Of a stretch of 64,000 nucleotides of DNA, positions 46,254 to 57,179 are shown piece by piece. The stretch is from Eublepharis macularius (lineage: Eukaryota; Chordata; Lepidosauria; Squamata; Eublepharidae), in the NCBI RefSeq assembly GCF_028583425.1, contig NC_072791.1, forward strand, positions 17,875,868 through 17,939,867, in the 5' to 3' direction. How positions within the stretch are numbered: the stretch's first letter is position 1; each line of letters starts with the position of its first letter. The notes under the pieces are model-generated. The model was not told the origin of the DNA. It saw only the letters and a list, made by a program, of their open reading frames with translations, and did no database searches. The position numbers were made by a program, and so were the translations under genes.

Positions 46254-46818
46254 TGTGTGTTAAGGAGTTGTCGCCCCAGTCATGTATGTCTGTTTTAAAA
46301 TTCTTAACTTTCTGGGATCAAATGGAATCATCAGGGTATAAGATGATGGCCAATCGTTTCCAATGTTGACTCCCTTTTTTTTTTCACCGCAATCCCCAAA
46401 GTTTAGGAATATTTAACATCAGACAATACAATGAAATCACAGTAAGAATCACATTTGTGTTTCTTTGTGTAAGTGGCATCACTCATGTAGTGACCATTCT
46501 AAACAGCCTTCCTGCAAAAAGTGAAACGCAGCAGTTACCAATCAAGTGGCGCTTCCCCCCCCCCCTGATTGCAACATGCGGCTAAGTTGTATCTTTGGGA
46601 GGAGCACTTGCAGTCCAAATTGGAAATTTGGGGGGGGGGCGGATTCCAGACTTGGCCAAAAATACCCTGACAAACTGTGAACGATGTATGCGGGGGACCA
46701 CTCAGCTGTGTGGGAATGTATTGTCTGCATGTGCCAGGACTTGATTTCACATCCACCGCTTGTCTGACAGCACCCCAATAATCAATAGTCTTTTGAGTTC
46801 AGTTAACCAAATTTTTTT

Positions 46819-46824
46819 TTTATT
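46819..46824 (-). terminator. Polyadenylation signal of the transposase gene
   Basis: AATAAA on the minus strand, about 110 bp past the stop at 46934. It faces the gene B signal, so the two transcripts converge without overlap of coding sequence. Confidence 0.65.
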
Positions 46825-46933
46825 TACACAGATTAGAGTTGCTGGTTGAGACCATTTATGTTCCCCTTGGTTTAGCAGCTTTTCGAAGCAGGTTAGCCGA
46901 TGTCCATCACTTGCCGCACCGAGGGAGGCAACA

Positions 46934-49515
46934 TCAACTTGTGGAATCTAGGCCCATATACTTGGCCAGGGCATCCCTAACCACCTTTCCTTCGGCAAGA
47001 TGCCTGTGATGGGTGGTCAACTCTTGTCCCTCTCCATGTGAAACAAGTATTGTCTCTGGGGCTGCTCCGCGGCCAGTGATGGGATGTCCCCGGCTTTCAC
47101 AGAGGTTGTGCAAAACAACACATGCTGTCACCACAGCGATGACGTTGTGCTCCCTAACTTGGAGGCGGTGTGACAGACACCTCCACCTGGCCTTCAGTCT
47201 TCCAAAACAACATTCCACCACGTTCCTGGCTCGCGATAGGCGGGTGTCAAACATTTTCTGAGCTTGTGTGGTTGCCGTTCTCCCGTAGGGCTTCATAAGC
47301 CACCTACGCATGGGGTAGGCTCCATCGGCGATGACCACCGGGGGTATTCTTACACCGTCCACCACCATGAAAGGGTTTCCCGGAATTAGTGAGCCACTAT
47401 CCATGGCAACACAGAAGGCGGAGTGGGCGAACACGAAGGCATCGTGGTTCTTCCCACTCCACCCCACCTCGGCGTCCACAAATCTTCCGCGGTGATCAAC
47501 TGTGCCTTGGAGCAGAATCGAGGAATAGTTCTTGCGGTTGCCGTACTGATCTGGGCGGCCTCCAGGAGCGCAGATCGGGATATGCGTTCCATCAATAGCT
47601 CCCACACAGTGCGGGAAACCCAATCTACGGAAACCGTCCATTATCTGGGAGAAAGAAAAAAGAAAGGAAAAAAAAAGTCATAGTGCTATCAGGCAAACTG
47701 TGCATCAAATAATCATCATCACTCAGCGATGTCTAGTTCTTAAACACCCTGAAAGGGATTATTTTTGTAAATTGAATTTAGGATTTTTTTGCATTCTGAA
47801 ATGTTGGGTGGAGGTTCTCTTATGTTTGGTGTAATTTAAATTGAATGATCCACATATCCACACAAGTCTCTCTCTTCTCACCCTTTGGCAATAAAGGTGA
47901 CCGTTGGTGGTTTAAAAATCAGCATCTTTTTGAGGCCACTAAGTGGCCCACCAAATTGGGATCGTCTTGTGCCTCGCTAGAGGGAACGAGAACGGGTGTG
48001 AGACGGGCCCATGACAATTGGGTCCATACTGGACTCAAAATTCCACCCCGGGCCACAGAGGCCTCTATTTTTTCTAACCCTGGAGACAGGTGTTTGGCGG
48101 TGTATGAGGCACTGTTTTTCGGGGTAAACCAAAACATCCCCCCAGGTAACAAATTAACTAGAAATTGTTGGAGAGTGGGATAACAGGTCGGATAAGGTGC
48201 CTTGCACGTTGTGTTTACTTTGCTTTCACAATGCCACCCAGAGCCACCATGAAGGGAGACGTTTCTCCCCATAGAGAACCATGGAGATTTTAGGAGGATT
48301 CGTGAAGAATTGGATGGGAGGGGGGGTAAACTTGTATCCCCATATTTCACAGTATTCCTAAATTTGGAGGTTTGACAAAGTAGGGTTAGGAGAAGGTGTT
48401 CAACAACTGTGCAACGATTAGGGTCACACAGTAGGGGGAAATACCAAACTGCATTCCTGCACACCACCCCACCTATGTAAACCAAATGTTTATATCACAG
48501 AGGCAAAAAAGGCAATTCCTCTCCAAGACAGTTCTTTTTGTTACCTGCTTCAGATCACACGGCGAGGGGTGTGTGTGTGTGTCAGTTGTTGCCCCTCTTT
48601 TTCTTAAAAAAAAAGGATTTGTGTGGTGGAAGAACACACTATGAGGGTTTAATGCCATTGCATGCTCAAGGTGTCTGTGGGCAATGTTCACTCACACTCA
48701 AACAAACACATAGCGTTGTAGATTTTGAGAGGGTTTCAAAATTACCTTTAAAATGACTGGGAGAGGGGGATGATGTACACACCAGAGTGTTGTGTACTGG
48801 TCGTTCCGTTAATGTCACAATTTTTTTTTAAACGATAAATTGTAATAGCGAAATTTTGATATTTCAAAATAAAAATTACCTGTCCAATCCCACTTCCGAA
48901 GGAGACAGTCTTCGATAGAAGTTCCACCTCGACCGCGAGGCAGAACTCGACCACCGCGGAGGCTACCGTTGACTTCCCAATCCCGAACAGATCGCTCGCC
49001 ACCTGGTAGCTTGTTCCGCTGGCCAGCCACCAAATTGCAACCGCGACTCGTCTCTCCACCGATATTGCAGAGCGAAGGGAGGTGTTTTGACGCTGCAGCC
49101 TTGGACGCAGGGCTTCCACCAAGTCGATGAAGGTCCTCTTGGACATCCGGAAGCGGCGCATCCACCGACGGTCATCCCAGTGCACCAACACGATATTCTC
49201 CCACCAGTCGGTGCTTCTCGGGTATACCCAGTGCTGCCGTGGCTCCTCCATCTGCGCAAGCAGGAACCAATGTTGGAAGCGCTGCCGGCGCCGAATTCTG
49301 GAGCGCGTCCAGGCGACGGTGGAGACTGAATCCTGGAACAGAATCCTGGCTGCAGCTCTGCGGCGTTGGGCTGAATAGCGCCGGTAAGCGAGAAGCAGCT
49401 GCGTCTGGCAAGCCAGCAACGTAAACATCAGCTGTCCGATGAGGGCGACTATAGGATCCATACCCACAACCGAATCGGCAACAGTAACCACAACGACACC
49501 AAGCACACCAACCAT
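46934..49515 (-). CDS. PIF/Harbinger DDE transposase, 448 aa, 2 exons
   Basis: Cuts and joins the element at its ends; same family as the domesticated vertebrate gene HARBI1. Exon 1 is 49515-48880 (donor CAG|GTAATT) and exon 2 is 47644-46934 (acceptor CTCCCAG|ATAATGG). The junction is in phase 0 and the whole frame is open. Residues 100-190 include a helix-turn-helix-like segment (VAVAIWWLASGTSYQVAS, FGIGKSTV). The catalytic core in exon 2 shows the DDE triad: D230 in GAIDGTH, D319 in IADGAYP and E356 in ARNVVECCFGRLKARW. The last two are 36 residues apart. The GKNHDAF and NRKNYSSI family motifs are present. The first 18 residues are unusually hydrophobic; M19 (MDPIVALIG) is an alternative start. 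No premature stop, so the enzyme could be functional. Confidence 0.92.
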
Positions 49516-49556
49516 CCGCTCACACCCACAAATAGATTTTGCCGAGAACCTTCCCT

Positions 49557-49563
49557 TTTATAG
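49557..49563 (-). promoter_or_regulatory. TATA box of the transposase gene
   Basis: TATAAAA on the minus strand 42-48 bp upstream of the ATG at 49515. It would give a very short 5' UTR; its distance to the right end of the transposon is about 315 bp. Confidence 0.5.
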
Positions 49564-49859
49564 ACCATTCGAATCGCCCGCCCAAAAAAGTTAACCAGTG
49601 GCTATCGAGATGTTCACGTGATTTGTCGCTTTGTTGATGTTTCCTCATTTCGATAAAACGAAATAACGGAAAAGTGTTTTCAAAAAAAATAAAAAAAAAG
49701 GGAGGGAAAAAAGGTACCGCCCACAAAAGCGGTTGGCGAGCGGACGTGTGACCGGAGGCTCGCGCGAGAAAGCCGGATGGGGAGCCTGAATGTGAACGGA
49801 GAAGGAAAAGTTGCGGGTTGGAGGAAACCGAAAGAAAAGCGATTTATAAGCGGGTAATG

Positions 49860-49878
49860 GGTGAATGTGGATTCAGCC
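49860..49878. repeat. Right terminal inverted repeat
   Basis: Read inward: GGCTGAATCCACATTCACC. TAG follows at 49879-49881. Confidence 0.75.
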
Positions 49879-50082
49879 TAGGTTGCTGCTCTTTTTATTG
49901 CAGTCTGTGCGTCATGACTCACAAACCCTTAGGAGATGAAGCCCTCCCCCTCACGCACTTGTTTCAATGCCAGGAAAAGCTTCACCTACTTTTATTTTTG
50001 GTTTTGACCCTGAAGGCAGGGCCTGTCCTTCTTTGCTAAGTTCTTACTTGGACTTCCTCCCATTCCAACCTCCTCACCTTGA

Positions 50083-50400
50083 AGTGCTGTGCGTGTTATG
50101 TGCTGTCAAGTCACCTCCAACCTACAGCAACCCTATGAATGAAAGACCTCCAGAACGTCCTATCGTTAACAGACTTGCTCAGACTGGAGGACATGGCTTC
50201 TTTGACTCAGTCAAGCCATCTCATTTTGGGTCTTCCTCTTTTCCTACTGCCTTCCACTTTTCCTAGCATTATTGACTTTTCCAGAGAATCTTGTCTTTTC
50301 ATGATGTGACCAAAGTACGATAGCCTTAGTTCTGTCATTTTAGCTTCCAGGGAGAATTCAGGCTTGATTTGATCTAGTACCTACTTTTTTGTCTTTATTA
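50083..50400 (-). mobile_element. BovB (RTE) 3' end
   Basis: Reversed copy of the last ~300 bp of BovB ORF2 and its tail (GCGTGTTATGTGCTGTCAAG at the left, CAGAGAATCTTGTCTTTTCA inside). The right side runs into a (TTATTATTGCTG)-like triplet stretch at 50395-50433. Confidence 0.82.
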
Positions 50401-50433
50401 TTATTGCTGTTGTTGCTGCTGCTGCTGCTGCTG

Positions 50434-51489
50434 TGGCTGTTAGTCTAGCTGCTAGCATAGGGATTTTCTTAAAAGGTGGCCACCTTTAAACCTGCCTACC
50501 CTTTAAATAAATTCTGCCATTGATTAATTGCTTCTTTGCCACGCCAGCTAGATCAAGACATACTTCCCTGTGCAGAATGCTGCACAGTGATTTCCAGTTG
50601 AGATCATCAGTACCAGTGTGCATGGTAGGGCAGCCTTTTTAAAAAATGAGAACCTTTTTCTATAGGTACATTTGGGGGGGGGGGATGATTGCTTGCTATC
50701 AAATGCTATTATGTTCAAATTAATGGGTAATCCAAATATCTACTGGGGTACCACAATTCCAGGGGGCTGAAGGCTGAGGACCCCCCTCTCCCAGTATAAA
50801 AGGGTCAATGGTTTCAGGTGGGGTTCTGGAGTTATTTCAGAATTATAATTAATATCCAGCCTACAGAGTGGACTCTACAGCACAGGTCTCCATCTTCGTT
50901 GAACCTCTGGGCACATTTGAAATTTCAAGAGCAGGTACTGGGCATCACAACAAAATGGCTGCCATAGGAGGGGGTAAGACCAATTACAAAATGGCTGCCA
51001 TGGCATTTGAGTCCAATCTCTGAATGTGATGAGGTCCCACAAAAGGTTAGGAGATTCCCATTCCAAGCATCTTCCTATCATGGAGGCAGTTGCTTCTGAA
51101 TGCATGTTCTTTAAAGACACAAAGATGAAACCGCCTGGGCTCTTTTGAAGCGACTTCTGCTCCAATGAGGTGGAAGAAAGACTGGATATGGTATTTACTT
51201 TGATGTTGAGAAGCTTTGGAAAAACAGCAAGTGGGAACCAAGAAACACATTGGCAGGCACCCACAGGCACCATGTTAGGGATCATTGCTCTAAGGTGTGT
51301 CAGAGTCTAGGATAAAAGGAAGTACCATCACATTCCCACCTTCCCTAGGCACTGCTCCCAGATATTCAAAAACATCTCAAGCTGGAATCAACACAGCCCT
51401 CCTTTTCAAATTACAAAATTAAAAATTCAATATCCTTTCCAAATTCAACCTCCATGCATTCTCTTATGCCTTTGTATGGAACCTTCTTT
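50434..51489. other. No gene recognised
   Basis: Includes a GGGGGGGGG run near 50671 and unrecognised text with repeated AAAATGGCTGCCAT phrases at 50951-51004. No coding signal. Confidence 0.35.
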
Positions 51490-51955
51490 TTAAAAACGTT
51501 CATATCCTGTCTTTCCGCCAGTGGGGACCCAAAGTACCTTATATAGTTCTCCTCTCTGTCTTTTAATCCTCACAACAACCCTTTTAGGTAGGTTAGTCTG
51601 AGAGAGTGTGACTGGCCCAAGGTCACACATTGCAAAATAGGGATTTGAACTGGGTATCTTACTTCCTAGTCTAATGCTCTAGCCACTACACCATGCTGGC
51701 TCTCAAATGAGACTGACTTGGACCAAACCCCCATAGGGAACACAATGACAAGCCAGTGAGGTGTAGTGGTTAGAGTATCAGACTAGGATCTGGGAGATCC
51801 AGGTTCAATTCCCCTTTTTGCCATGAAAGCTTGTTGGGTGACCTTGAGCCAGTCACATACTCGCAGCCTACCCTACCTCATAGGATTGTTGTGGTGATAA
51901 AATTGTGGAGAAGGGAATTGTGTAAGCCACCTTGAGTTCCCATTGGGACTCAAGG
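51490..51955. mobile_element. Two facing SINEs (minus then plus)
   Basis: 51490-51705 is reversed (CCTGTCTTTCCGCCAGTGGG, TAATGCTCTAGCCACTACAC). 51748-51955 is forward (AGTGAGGTGTAGTGGTTAG, CCAGGTTCAATTCCCC, TAAGCCACCTTGAG). They form a head-to-head pair. Confidence 0.8.
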
Positions 51956-51973
51956 CCTTCCTGCCAGCTCCTG

Positions 51974-52479
51974 TCTGAGGGGTGGGTATCGTGACCCACC
52001 CCTCCAAGCTTTATGTCATGTATGCCCGCATACCTGCCATGTTTGTATTCTGCATTTTGTACTGGTTAATGCTGTTTGCCTGAGTTATACACTGTATTCT
52101 GTGTCGACCATCTGAGAGTGCCTTAACTGCTAATATTAATTGCAGAAGGGCCAGTGGGCCTCTCCGTTATCTGTTGAAAATATGTACCTTCACTTCTTCC
52201 AGCAAGTGTCCTTGGAAGAGAGCTGCTAGCAGCACACATTGTATCTTTTCCCAAAGACTGGGATATTTTGCTTTGTACTTCATGTAGTCTAAACTAATCT
52301 GTTCCCATGCAACCTCTTGGGGGTTTCGCGCCAGAATGTCAACGGATCCAGGAGGGTGAGAAGTTTCCCTATAATTAGTTATGCCTTTGTTTGAATCGTC
52401 ACTTCTGCCAATTGCCACCTTCGGGTGAACACCTGTACTGTATGGATCTCAATAAAGCTACTTCAACTGGAACACCTAC
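51974..52479 (+). mobile_element. Possible LTR fragment
   Basis: Begins TGTCTGAGGG and carries CTCAATAAAGCTACTTC near its right side, a typical LTR polyadenylation region. The right end is masked by the hAT insertion at 52488. I find no flanking duplication and no internal coding, so this is tentative. Confidence 0.35.
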
Positions 52480-52487
52480 GTGTTAAC

Positions 52488-53413
52488 CAGGGCCGTCATC
52501 ACACGGGCTTTTATTTAGCGCTAAAATGGCGCAATTTCCCAGCAAACACCCACCTTATTCCAACACTGTAGCGATTTTCTCTCTTCTGCTTTGTGCTTGA
52601 TAGTCGTGCTATTTTGTGCCTCAGTGTGAATGCCTCACATCGATGTATTTCACCTCGCAACGTCCTATGCCCTCCCTTCAATCCCAGAATCCATTTCTTC
52701 CTGCGACTCCCCCTTTTTTAATTTTATTATGTCCTTATAACGCCATAACGACATAAGACAATGCAAACTTTCTGCTGAAGTAAAAATGACTCAATCGCCA
52801 TGGCAGAGTCTTCAGCAATGGGGATCACGTTGGACAGGGAGTTTTCTGTGGGCAAAGGGCTATTTATATAATTTCAAAGTTGGAAAAACAAAAGGGTCAT
52901 AATGTTTTGCTCTAACGGAATGTTTATATGCTGTTATTCCGTTATAGTGGAATTAAACGCCAGAATAATTTAAAAAAGGGGGGAGGAGCAGCTTCTGCGC
53001 GGTTAGAGAGAACAGAACAGAGTGCTTCGGTGTGGACAGCTGGTGGCGCAAAGAGCCGTTAGGTGACCCAAAGAAATGTTACTGTGCCGATAACAGGTAG
53101 GACGCTATATGCTGTAAATTTAACGGAAGAGATGCCCATGTGACGACGGCCCAGGGCTTTTTTTCAGCAGGAACGTGGGGGAACGGAGTTCCGGAACCTC
53201 TTGAAAATGGTCACATGGCCGGTGGCCCCACCCCCTGATCTCCAGACAGAGGGGAGTTTAGATTGCCCTCCGCGCTGCTCCAGTGGCGCGGAGGGCAATA
53301 TAAACTCCCCTCTGTCTGGAGATCAGGGGGAGGGGCCACCAGCCATGTGACCATTTTCTCCGAGGGCAAACCACTGAGTTCCACCACCTCTTTTCCCAGA
53401 AAAAAAAGCCCTG
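52488..53413. mobile_element. hAT MITE carrying a nested Harbinger-like element
   Basis: GTGTTAAC flanks the whole unit (52480-52487 and 53414-53421). The hAT element consists of CAG (52488-52490) plus 53155-53413; the CAG at 53152-53154 is the duplicate made by the inner insertion. It is the CAGGGCTTTTTTTC family with the usual palindromic arms (GAACGGAGTTCCGG, GGTCACATGGCCGGTGGCC). Confidence 0.88.
52491..53151. mobile_element. Harbinger-like element in the hAT terminal CAG
   Basis: 661 bp; ends GGCCGTCATCACACGGGC and, inverted, GGCCGTCGTCACATGGGC. CAG occurs on both sides (52488-52490 and 53152-53154), a 3-bp duplication. It is non-coding. Confidence 0.8.
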
Positions 53414-53421
53414 GTGTTAAC

Positions 53422-54039
53422 TGTGGAGGGCTTGCGGGACCTAACTGCCAGGAACTGACACTTTTCATCAGTGCGATCAGTTGCTCTCTCCACCTCCAGC
53501 CCTTTGAAGGTTGTCGAGGTTTTATTATTGTACGAACTGAGTTTTATGATTGTATGAAACCTGTATTTTATGTACGTTTTATTGTACTTTTAACTGTTGT
53601 TACTTCGCTCTGAGCTCATAGTGGGGAGAGCGGATTAAAATCGAAAAAATGAAATGAAATGAATGAAAAGGTGGGGCTTACAATACACTGAGGTGGTTAT
53701 GTGATCGTTTCACTTGAAACCACAAAATAGTTCAAGATGTCATTGGCTATCCTCAGCAAGTTTTTAAAAATGTTACCTAGCTATTTGATGACAAATCCCA
53801 CAATTTCTTTTCTCCCCGCTAGGTAAGAGCACTGGCCCACTACAGCAACAAACTACAATGATCTTGCCACTGATCACAATAAAAGCACCAGCTCAATAAT
53901 ATGAGGTTGTTCTCATTCTCACTGGGTCTCTGTGGCTCCTCTTCCACTTCATCAGGTCCCTGTGCACAGAAACGCATCCATGCAGTCTCCTTTGGACACA
54001 GTTCTCAGAAACCAGTTGTTGGAGGGCTCTTGGATTACT
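53422..54039. other. No gene recognised
   Basis: 53540-53650 looks like an L2-type LINE 3' end (CTCTGAGCTCATAGTGGGGA, ATTAAAATCG) with an AAATGAAATGAA end. The rest is unrecognised. Confidence 0.4.
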
Positions 54040-54225
54040 ACTGTTAGCCGGGAGGTATAGTTTAAAAAGACAGAGAGAAAGATTCTGTCAATTTCACAGA
54101 GCCAGCGGAGATCACTCCTCAGAGGGTTTGTTAATTTCACCTTTGCCTCCCTGCAAGATGAAATTAACAAACTCTCTGAGGAGCAATCTCCGCCGGCTCT
54201 GTCTTTTTAAACTATGCTTCCCAGC
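54040..54225. mobile_element. Palindromic MITE
   Basis: Arms GGAGGTATAGTTTAAAAAGA and TCTTTTTAAACTATGCTTCC, with inner arms AGAGGGTTTGTTAATTTCA and TGAAATTAACAAACTCTCT. Related to 12660-12950. The target duplication is not resolved. Confidence 0.7.
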
Positions 54226-54959
54226 TAATGTTGCATCTCTAGACACTTGAGCATCCCCTTGTAAAATGTCCCGTATAGAGAGATTCATAGTTACTATCCT
54301 GAGCAAACCATTTCAGATTTCTTGGTACAACAGTCAGTGACTGTGTAAAATGACCAAACATAACAGCCCTACACTAATGCCCCCCGAATACTAATGAAAC
54401 ATAAAAATACCCAGATGCCTTACTTTTTTCTTTTTTTTGCATGCAAAGTTCTCTATAGTATTCCAAATGCTTCCCCTTACACCAGTTGCCGAATCATTAT
54501 AGTGAGTTATGCTGAATTAGTTGTCCCCCTCTGCCAATTGTGATGTCCTTGGGAAATTCCCCCTCCCTTCACACGTTGTTTGAAAGAACTAATCAGCATT
54601 CAGATCTTCTTCTGCCAAGTGCTGAGAAAGTCTAAACTTGCAAAGCTATAATTCCCCAGCCATATCTGCCTGTCAATAGTGCATTGAAGCCATCCGGTCT
54701 GGATCTACTAAAGGGATACACCGAGCATGAATTTTTTGATTAGTTAACATTTAAAAACAAAGGAAGGAAGAATCTCAGGAACTTGGGGAAACTTCACATT
54801 ATGCAGGAAATCTATGATGGGATCACCTGATGTAAATTAAAAAAAACAACCTTAAAAGGCAGCCACGGTGGAGGCAATGTGGGTTGAACCACTGTACAGG
54901 GAGACGGCATTAACCCTTTCTCCACCACAGATGCTAGTAGAGACGGGCGCTCCTGAACT
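54226..54959. other. No gene recognised
   Basis: AT-rich, unrecognised sequence. Confidence 0.35.
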
Positions 54960-55140
54960 CCTATTGGTGATGGAAAGTGCTGTCAAGTCATAGCTGATTT
55001 ATTCAGCTTCTGCTAGGGTTTTGACAGGAGACTAGCAGAGGTAATTTGCCATTGGCTACCTCTGCTTAGCGAACTTGGTCTTCTTTGGAGGTCTCCCATC
55101 CAATTACTAACCAAGGCCAACCCTGGTTAGGGACAGGGAC
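54960..55140 (-). mobile_element. 5S rRNA-headed SINE, reversed
   Basis: The inverted 5S head is at 55083-55130 (GGTCTCCCATCCAATTACTA, ACCAAGGCCAACCCTG). The body (GGTAATTTGCCATTGGCTAC) and BovB-like tail (GTGCTGTCAAGTCATAGCTG) lie to the left. Confidence 0.75.
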
Positions 55141-55224
55141 TATATGCTATGCTCTTGGGTACAGTCTGCTGATGCAGATATGGACCTACTTGGGAGTGTC
55201 CATAGTGTAATTCTGGGTCTCAGT

Positions 55225-55348
55225 GAAGAAGAAGAAGAAGAAGAAGAAGAAGAAGAAGAAGAAGAAGAAGAAGAAGAAGAAGAAGAAGAAGAAGAAGAAG
55301 AAGAAGAAGAAGAAGAAGAAGAAGAAGAAGAAGAAGAAGAAGAAGAAG
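55225..55348. repeat. (GAA)n, pure, about 41 units
   Basis: An uninterrupted GAA/TTC tract of 124 bp. Such long purine tracts can form triplex or sticky DNA and are unstable. A 5S-SINE-like fragment follows (TTCAAGATCTGATAGGACTG). Confidence 0.98.
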
Positions 55349-55674
55349 GTTTTCAAGATCTGATAGGACTGGGCTTGCCTGGGCTATCCAGGTCAGGGTG
55401 AAATCCTATTAGCCTGATTTTTAAAAAAGGGAGCAATCCTAAGCAGGTCTACTCAGAAGTAAATCCCATCACGCCCTGAAACATCCCTCTCTTTGGTTTT
55501 GGACTAAACATATAGTCCAGTGAAGGATTCTGGAAAGTTGGAAAACTCGGTCATAATTTAGTGGTATTTCAATGGCTATTTAATGGTGTTTAGTGGTATT
55601 TCAATAGGTCAAAAGGCAATATGCTACTATAGTTGCTGGGATTATTTGATGGACCAATGGAGCAGGGGTCACTA

Positions 55675-55777
55675 GAGGTATGTGTGTGGGGGAGGTAGTT
55701 GTGAATTTCCTGCATTGTGCAAGGGGTTGGTCTAGATGACCCTGGAGATACCTTCCAACCCTATGATTCTATGATTC
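55675..55777 (+). mobile_element. CR1 3' tail
   Basis: TTGTGAATTTCCTGCATTGT, GGTTGGTCTAGATGACCCTG and the terminal ATTCTATGATTC. Confidence 0.85.
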
Positions 55778-55928
55778 GGCTGATTCCGCACACGTTGGAT
55801 AATGCACTTCCAATCCTCTTTAGAGATCATTTGGAACTGAATTTTTCAAGTGTGGAACAAAAAATCCACTTCCAAACGATAGCTAAAGTGCATTGAACGT
55901 GCATTATCCAACGTACGCGGAATCATTT
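55778..55928. mobile_element. Harbinger-like MITE (GGCTGATTCC)
   Basis: Left GGCTGATTCCGCACACGTTG; right CAACGTACGCGGAATCA. It inserted at the end of a CR1 tail. No clear 3-bp duplication remains. Confidence 0.7.
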
Positions 55929-56189
55929 GAAGATGCAGTTACATTTTTGAGTGTGCACTCAGGTGGCCAAATGCAAAGGAAAATGGGGACTTGTGTCTTT
56001 ACTAGTTATGCATAAGACAGAATTTCAGCAGGTAAAGCTTGACTTACCTGTGAAGGACTTGCTCTACCTGCTGAAATCTTGTTACTCTCATATGTGGTAC
56101 TGGATTTAGATTTTATCCCGTTTTTAACCTATCCTTCCTCTGAGGAGGTTATGCTGTATTCGTGGGTTCTCTGATTTTATTGTCAGAAC

Positions 56190-56639
56190 CAGGAGTCATT
56201 TCGTAGAAAAAGAGCTGGAGGAACTCATTAACATAGCTCATTAGCACAACTCATTAGCATATGCCACACCCCCTTGAAATCACCAGGAACGTGTCATTAG
56301 CATAACTGATTTGCATATGCCACACCCCCTGATAGCACCTATCCTGGCTGTTTTGGACCCAATCCTGGCCATTCAGGGCTGACATTGGGCCCAAAATGGC
56401 AAAAAGGGGCTGAAAATGGCTGAAAAGTGGCCCCAAATTGTTCAGGATCGGGCCGCTACTGAGTGGGAGAGCGATCCACCACCTGTCAGAGGCCCGAACC
56501 GGGCCATTTTGGCCCCAATCCAGGCTGAAACAGGCCCAAAATGGCCAAGAGTCAGGTGGGCGGGGCCACCTGACATGTGACCTCTTTGGGGAACTGCCGG
56601 AACTGAATTCCTGCGCGTTCCCCCTCGAAATGAGCCCTG
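56190..56639. mobile_element. hAT MITE, 450 bp, perfect 8-bp TSD
   Basis: GTCAGAAC at 56182-56189 and 56640-56647. Ends CAGGAGTCATTTCGTAGAAA and TTTCCAGGGCTCATTTCGAG-like (inverted). Repeated CTCATTAGCATA units lie inside the left arm. Family also at 27662. Confidence 0.88.
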
Positions 56640-56647
56640 GTCAGAAC

Positions 56648-57179
56648 AACCTTGCGAGACGGTGGCAGCAACTGGGTTAAGCTCACAAAATGAGCTCTCT
56701 GACTAAACAAGAATTTGAACCCAGACCTCAAAGATTAACAGCCTATTCCAAGGACGGCCAAGTGGTAGTTCTCAGGTGCTCTGGCCTCTGAATCAATTTT
56801 ATTTGGCACTGGGGAGGCCCACCAAATTTTAAGAAGAGTGCAGTACAATTTGCTGTAAAGGAAAAGATTTTCTTGGCAGTAGTCTCTCTACCCATTGGCC
56901 TGTGACCAGCTTACCTGTTCCACCAGCCTCCAAAAGTTTCAGCCAGCCTTGTGTAGGAGTTGTTGTGGACGGTATTTGCAAGACCAAGGAAGTGAGAGGG
57001 GCAGAAGAAAAGGCAAGCCCAGGCGGCTTTGCATGATCTAATTTTAGTCATGAAAGAACAATACCTGTATTACCTGATGCGGGCAAGGTGACTTGTGGCT
57101 CAATGGAAAACCCAGAGAGAAACTGACCCCATTACACATGGCCATATTTGCTATTATCATTCTAAGTTTCAGGCAGTAG
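56648..57179. other. No gene recognised
   Basis: Possibly a SINE head remnant at 56700-56745 (AAGAATTTGAACCCAGACCT). Otherwise nothing. Confidence 0.35.

Larger units (their letters stand above)
37934..49878 (-). mobile_element. Large PIF/Harbinger transposon, 11.9 kb, three genes
   Basis: Left end GGTTGAATCCACATTACC; right end, read inward, GGCTGAATCCACATTCACC. TAG occurs just outside both (37931-37933 and 49879-49881), a 3-bp duplication as expected for Harbinger. Gene order is: a left arm of about 2.3 kb with nothing proven, a 250-aa SANT-like gene (minus), a shared promoter region, a 370-aa SANT-like gene (plus) and the transposase (minus) next to the right end. The last two genes converge. 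All three spliced frames are intact, so the copy is young or was recently active. An old Penelope-like scrap (about 44262-44375) lies in an intron. The terminal repeats are short and imperfect, so the ends need confirmation. Confidence 0.85.

Noticed and set aside
52488..53413. A composite hAT transposition using the ends of two elements
   Set aside because: The CAG on both sides of the inner 661 bp is explained more simply by a 3-bp-duplicating element inserted in the hAT terminal CAG.
55144..55401. Poly-glutamate open frame
   Set aside because: It is a translation of the (GAA)n microsatellite.
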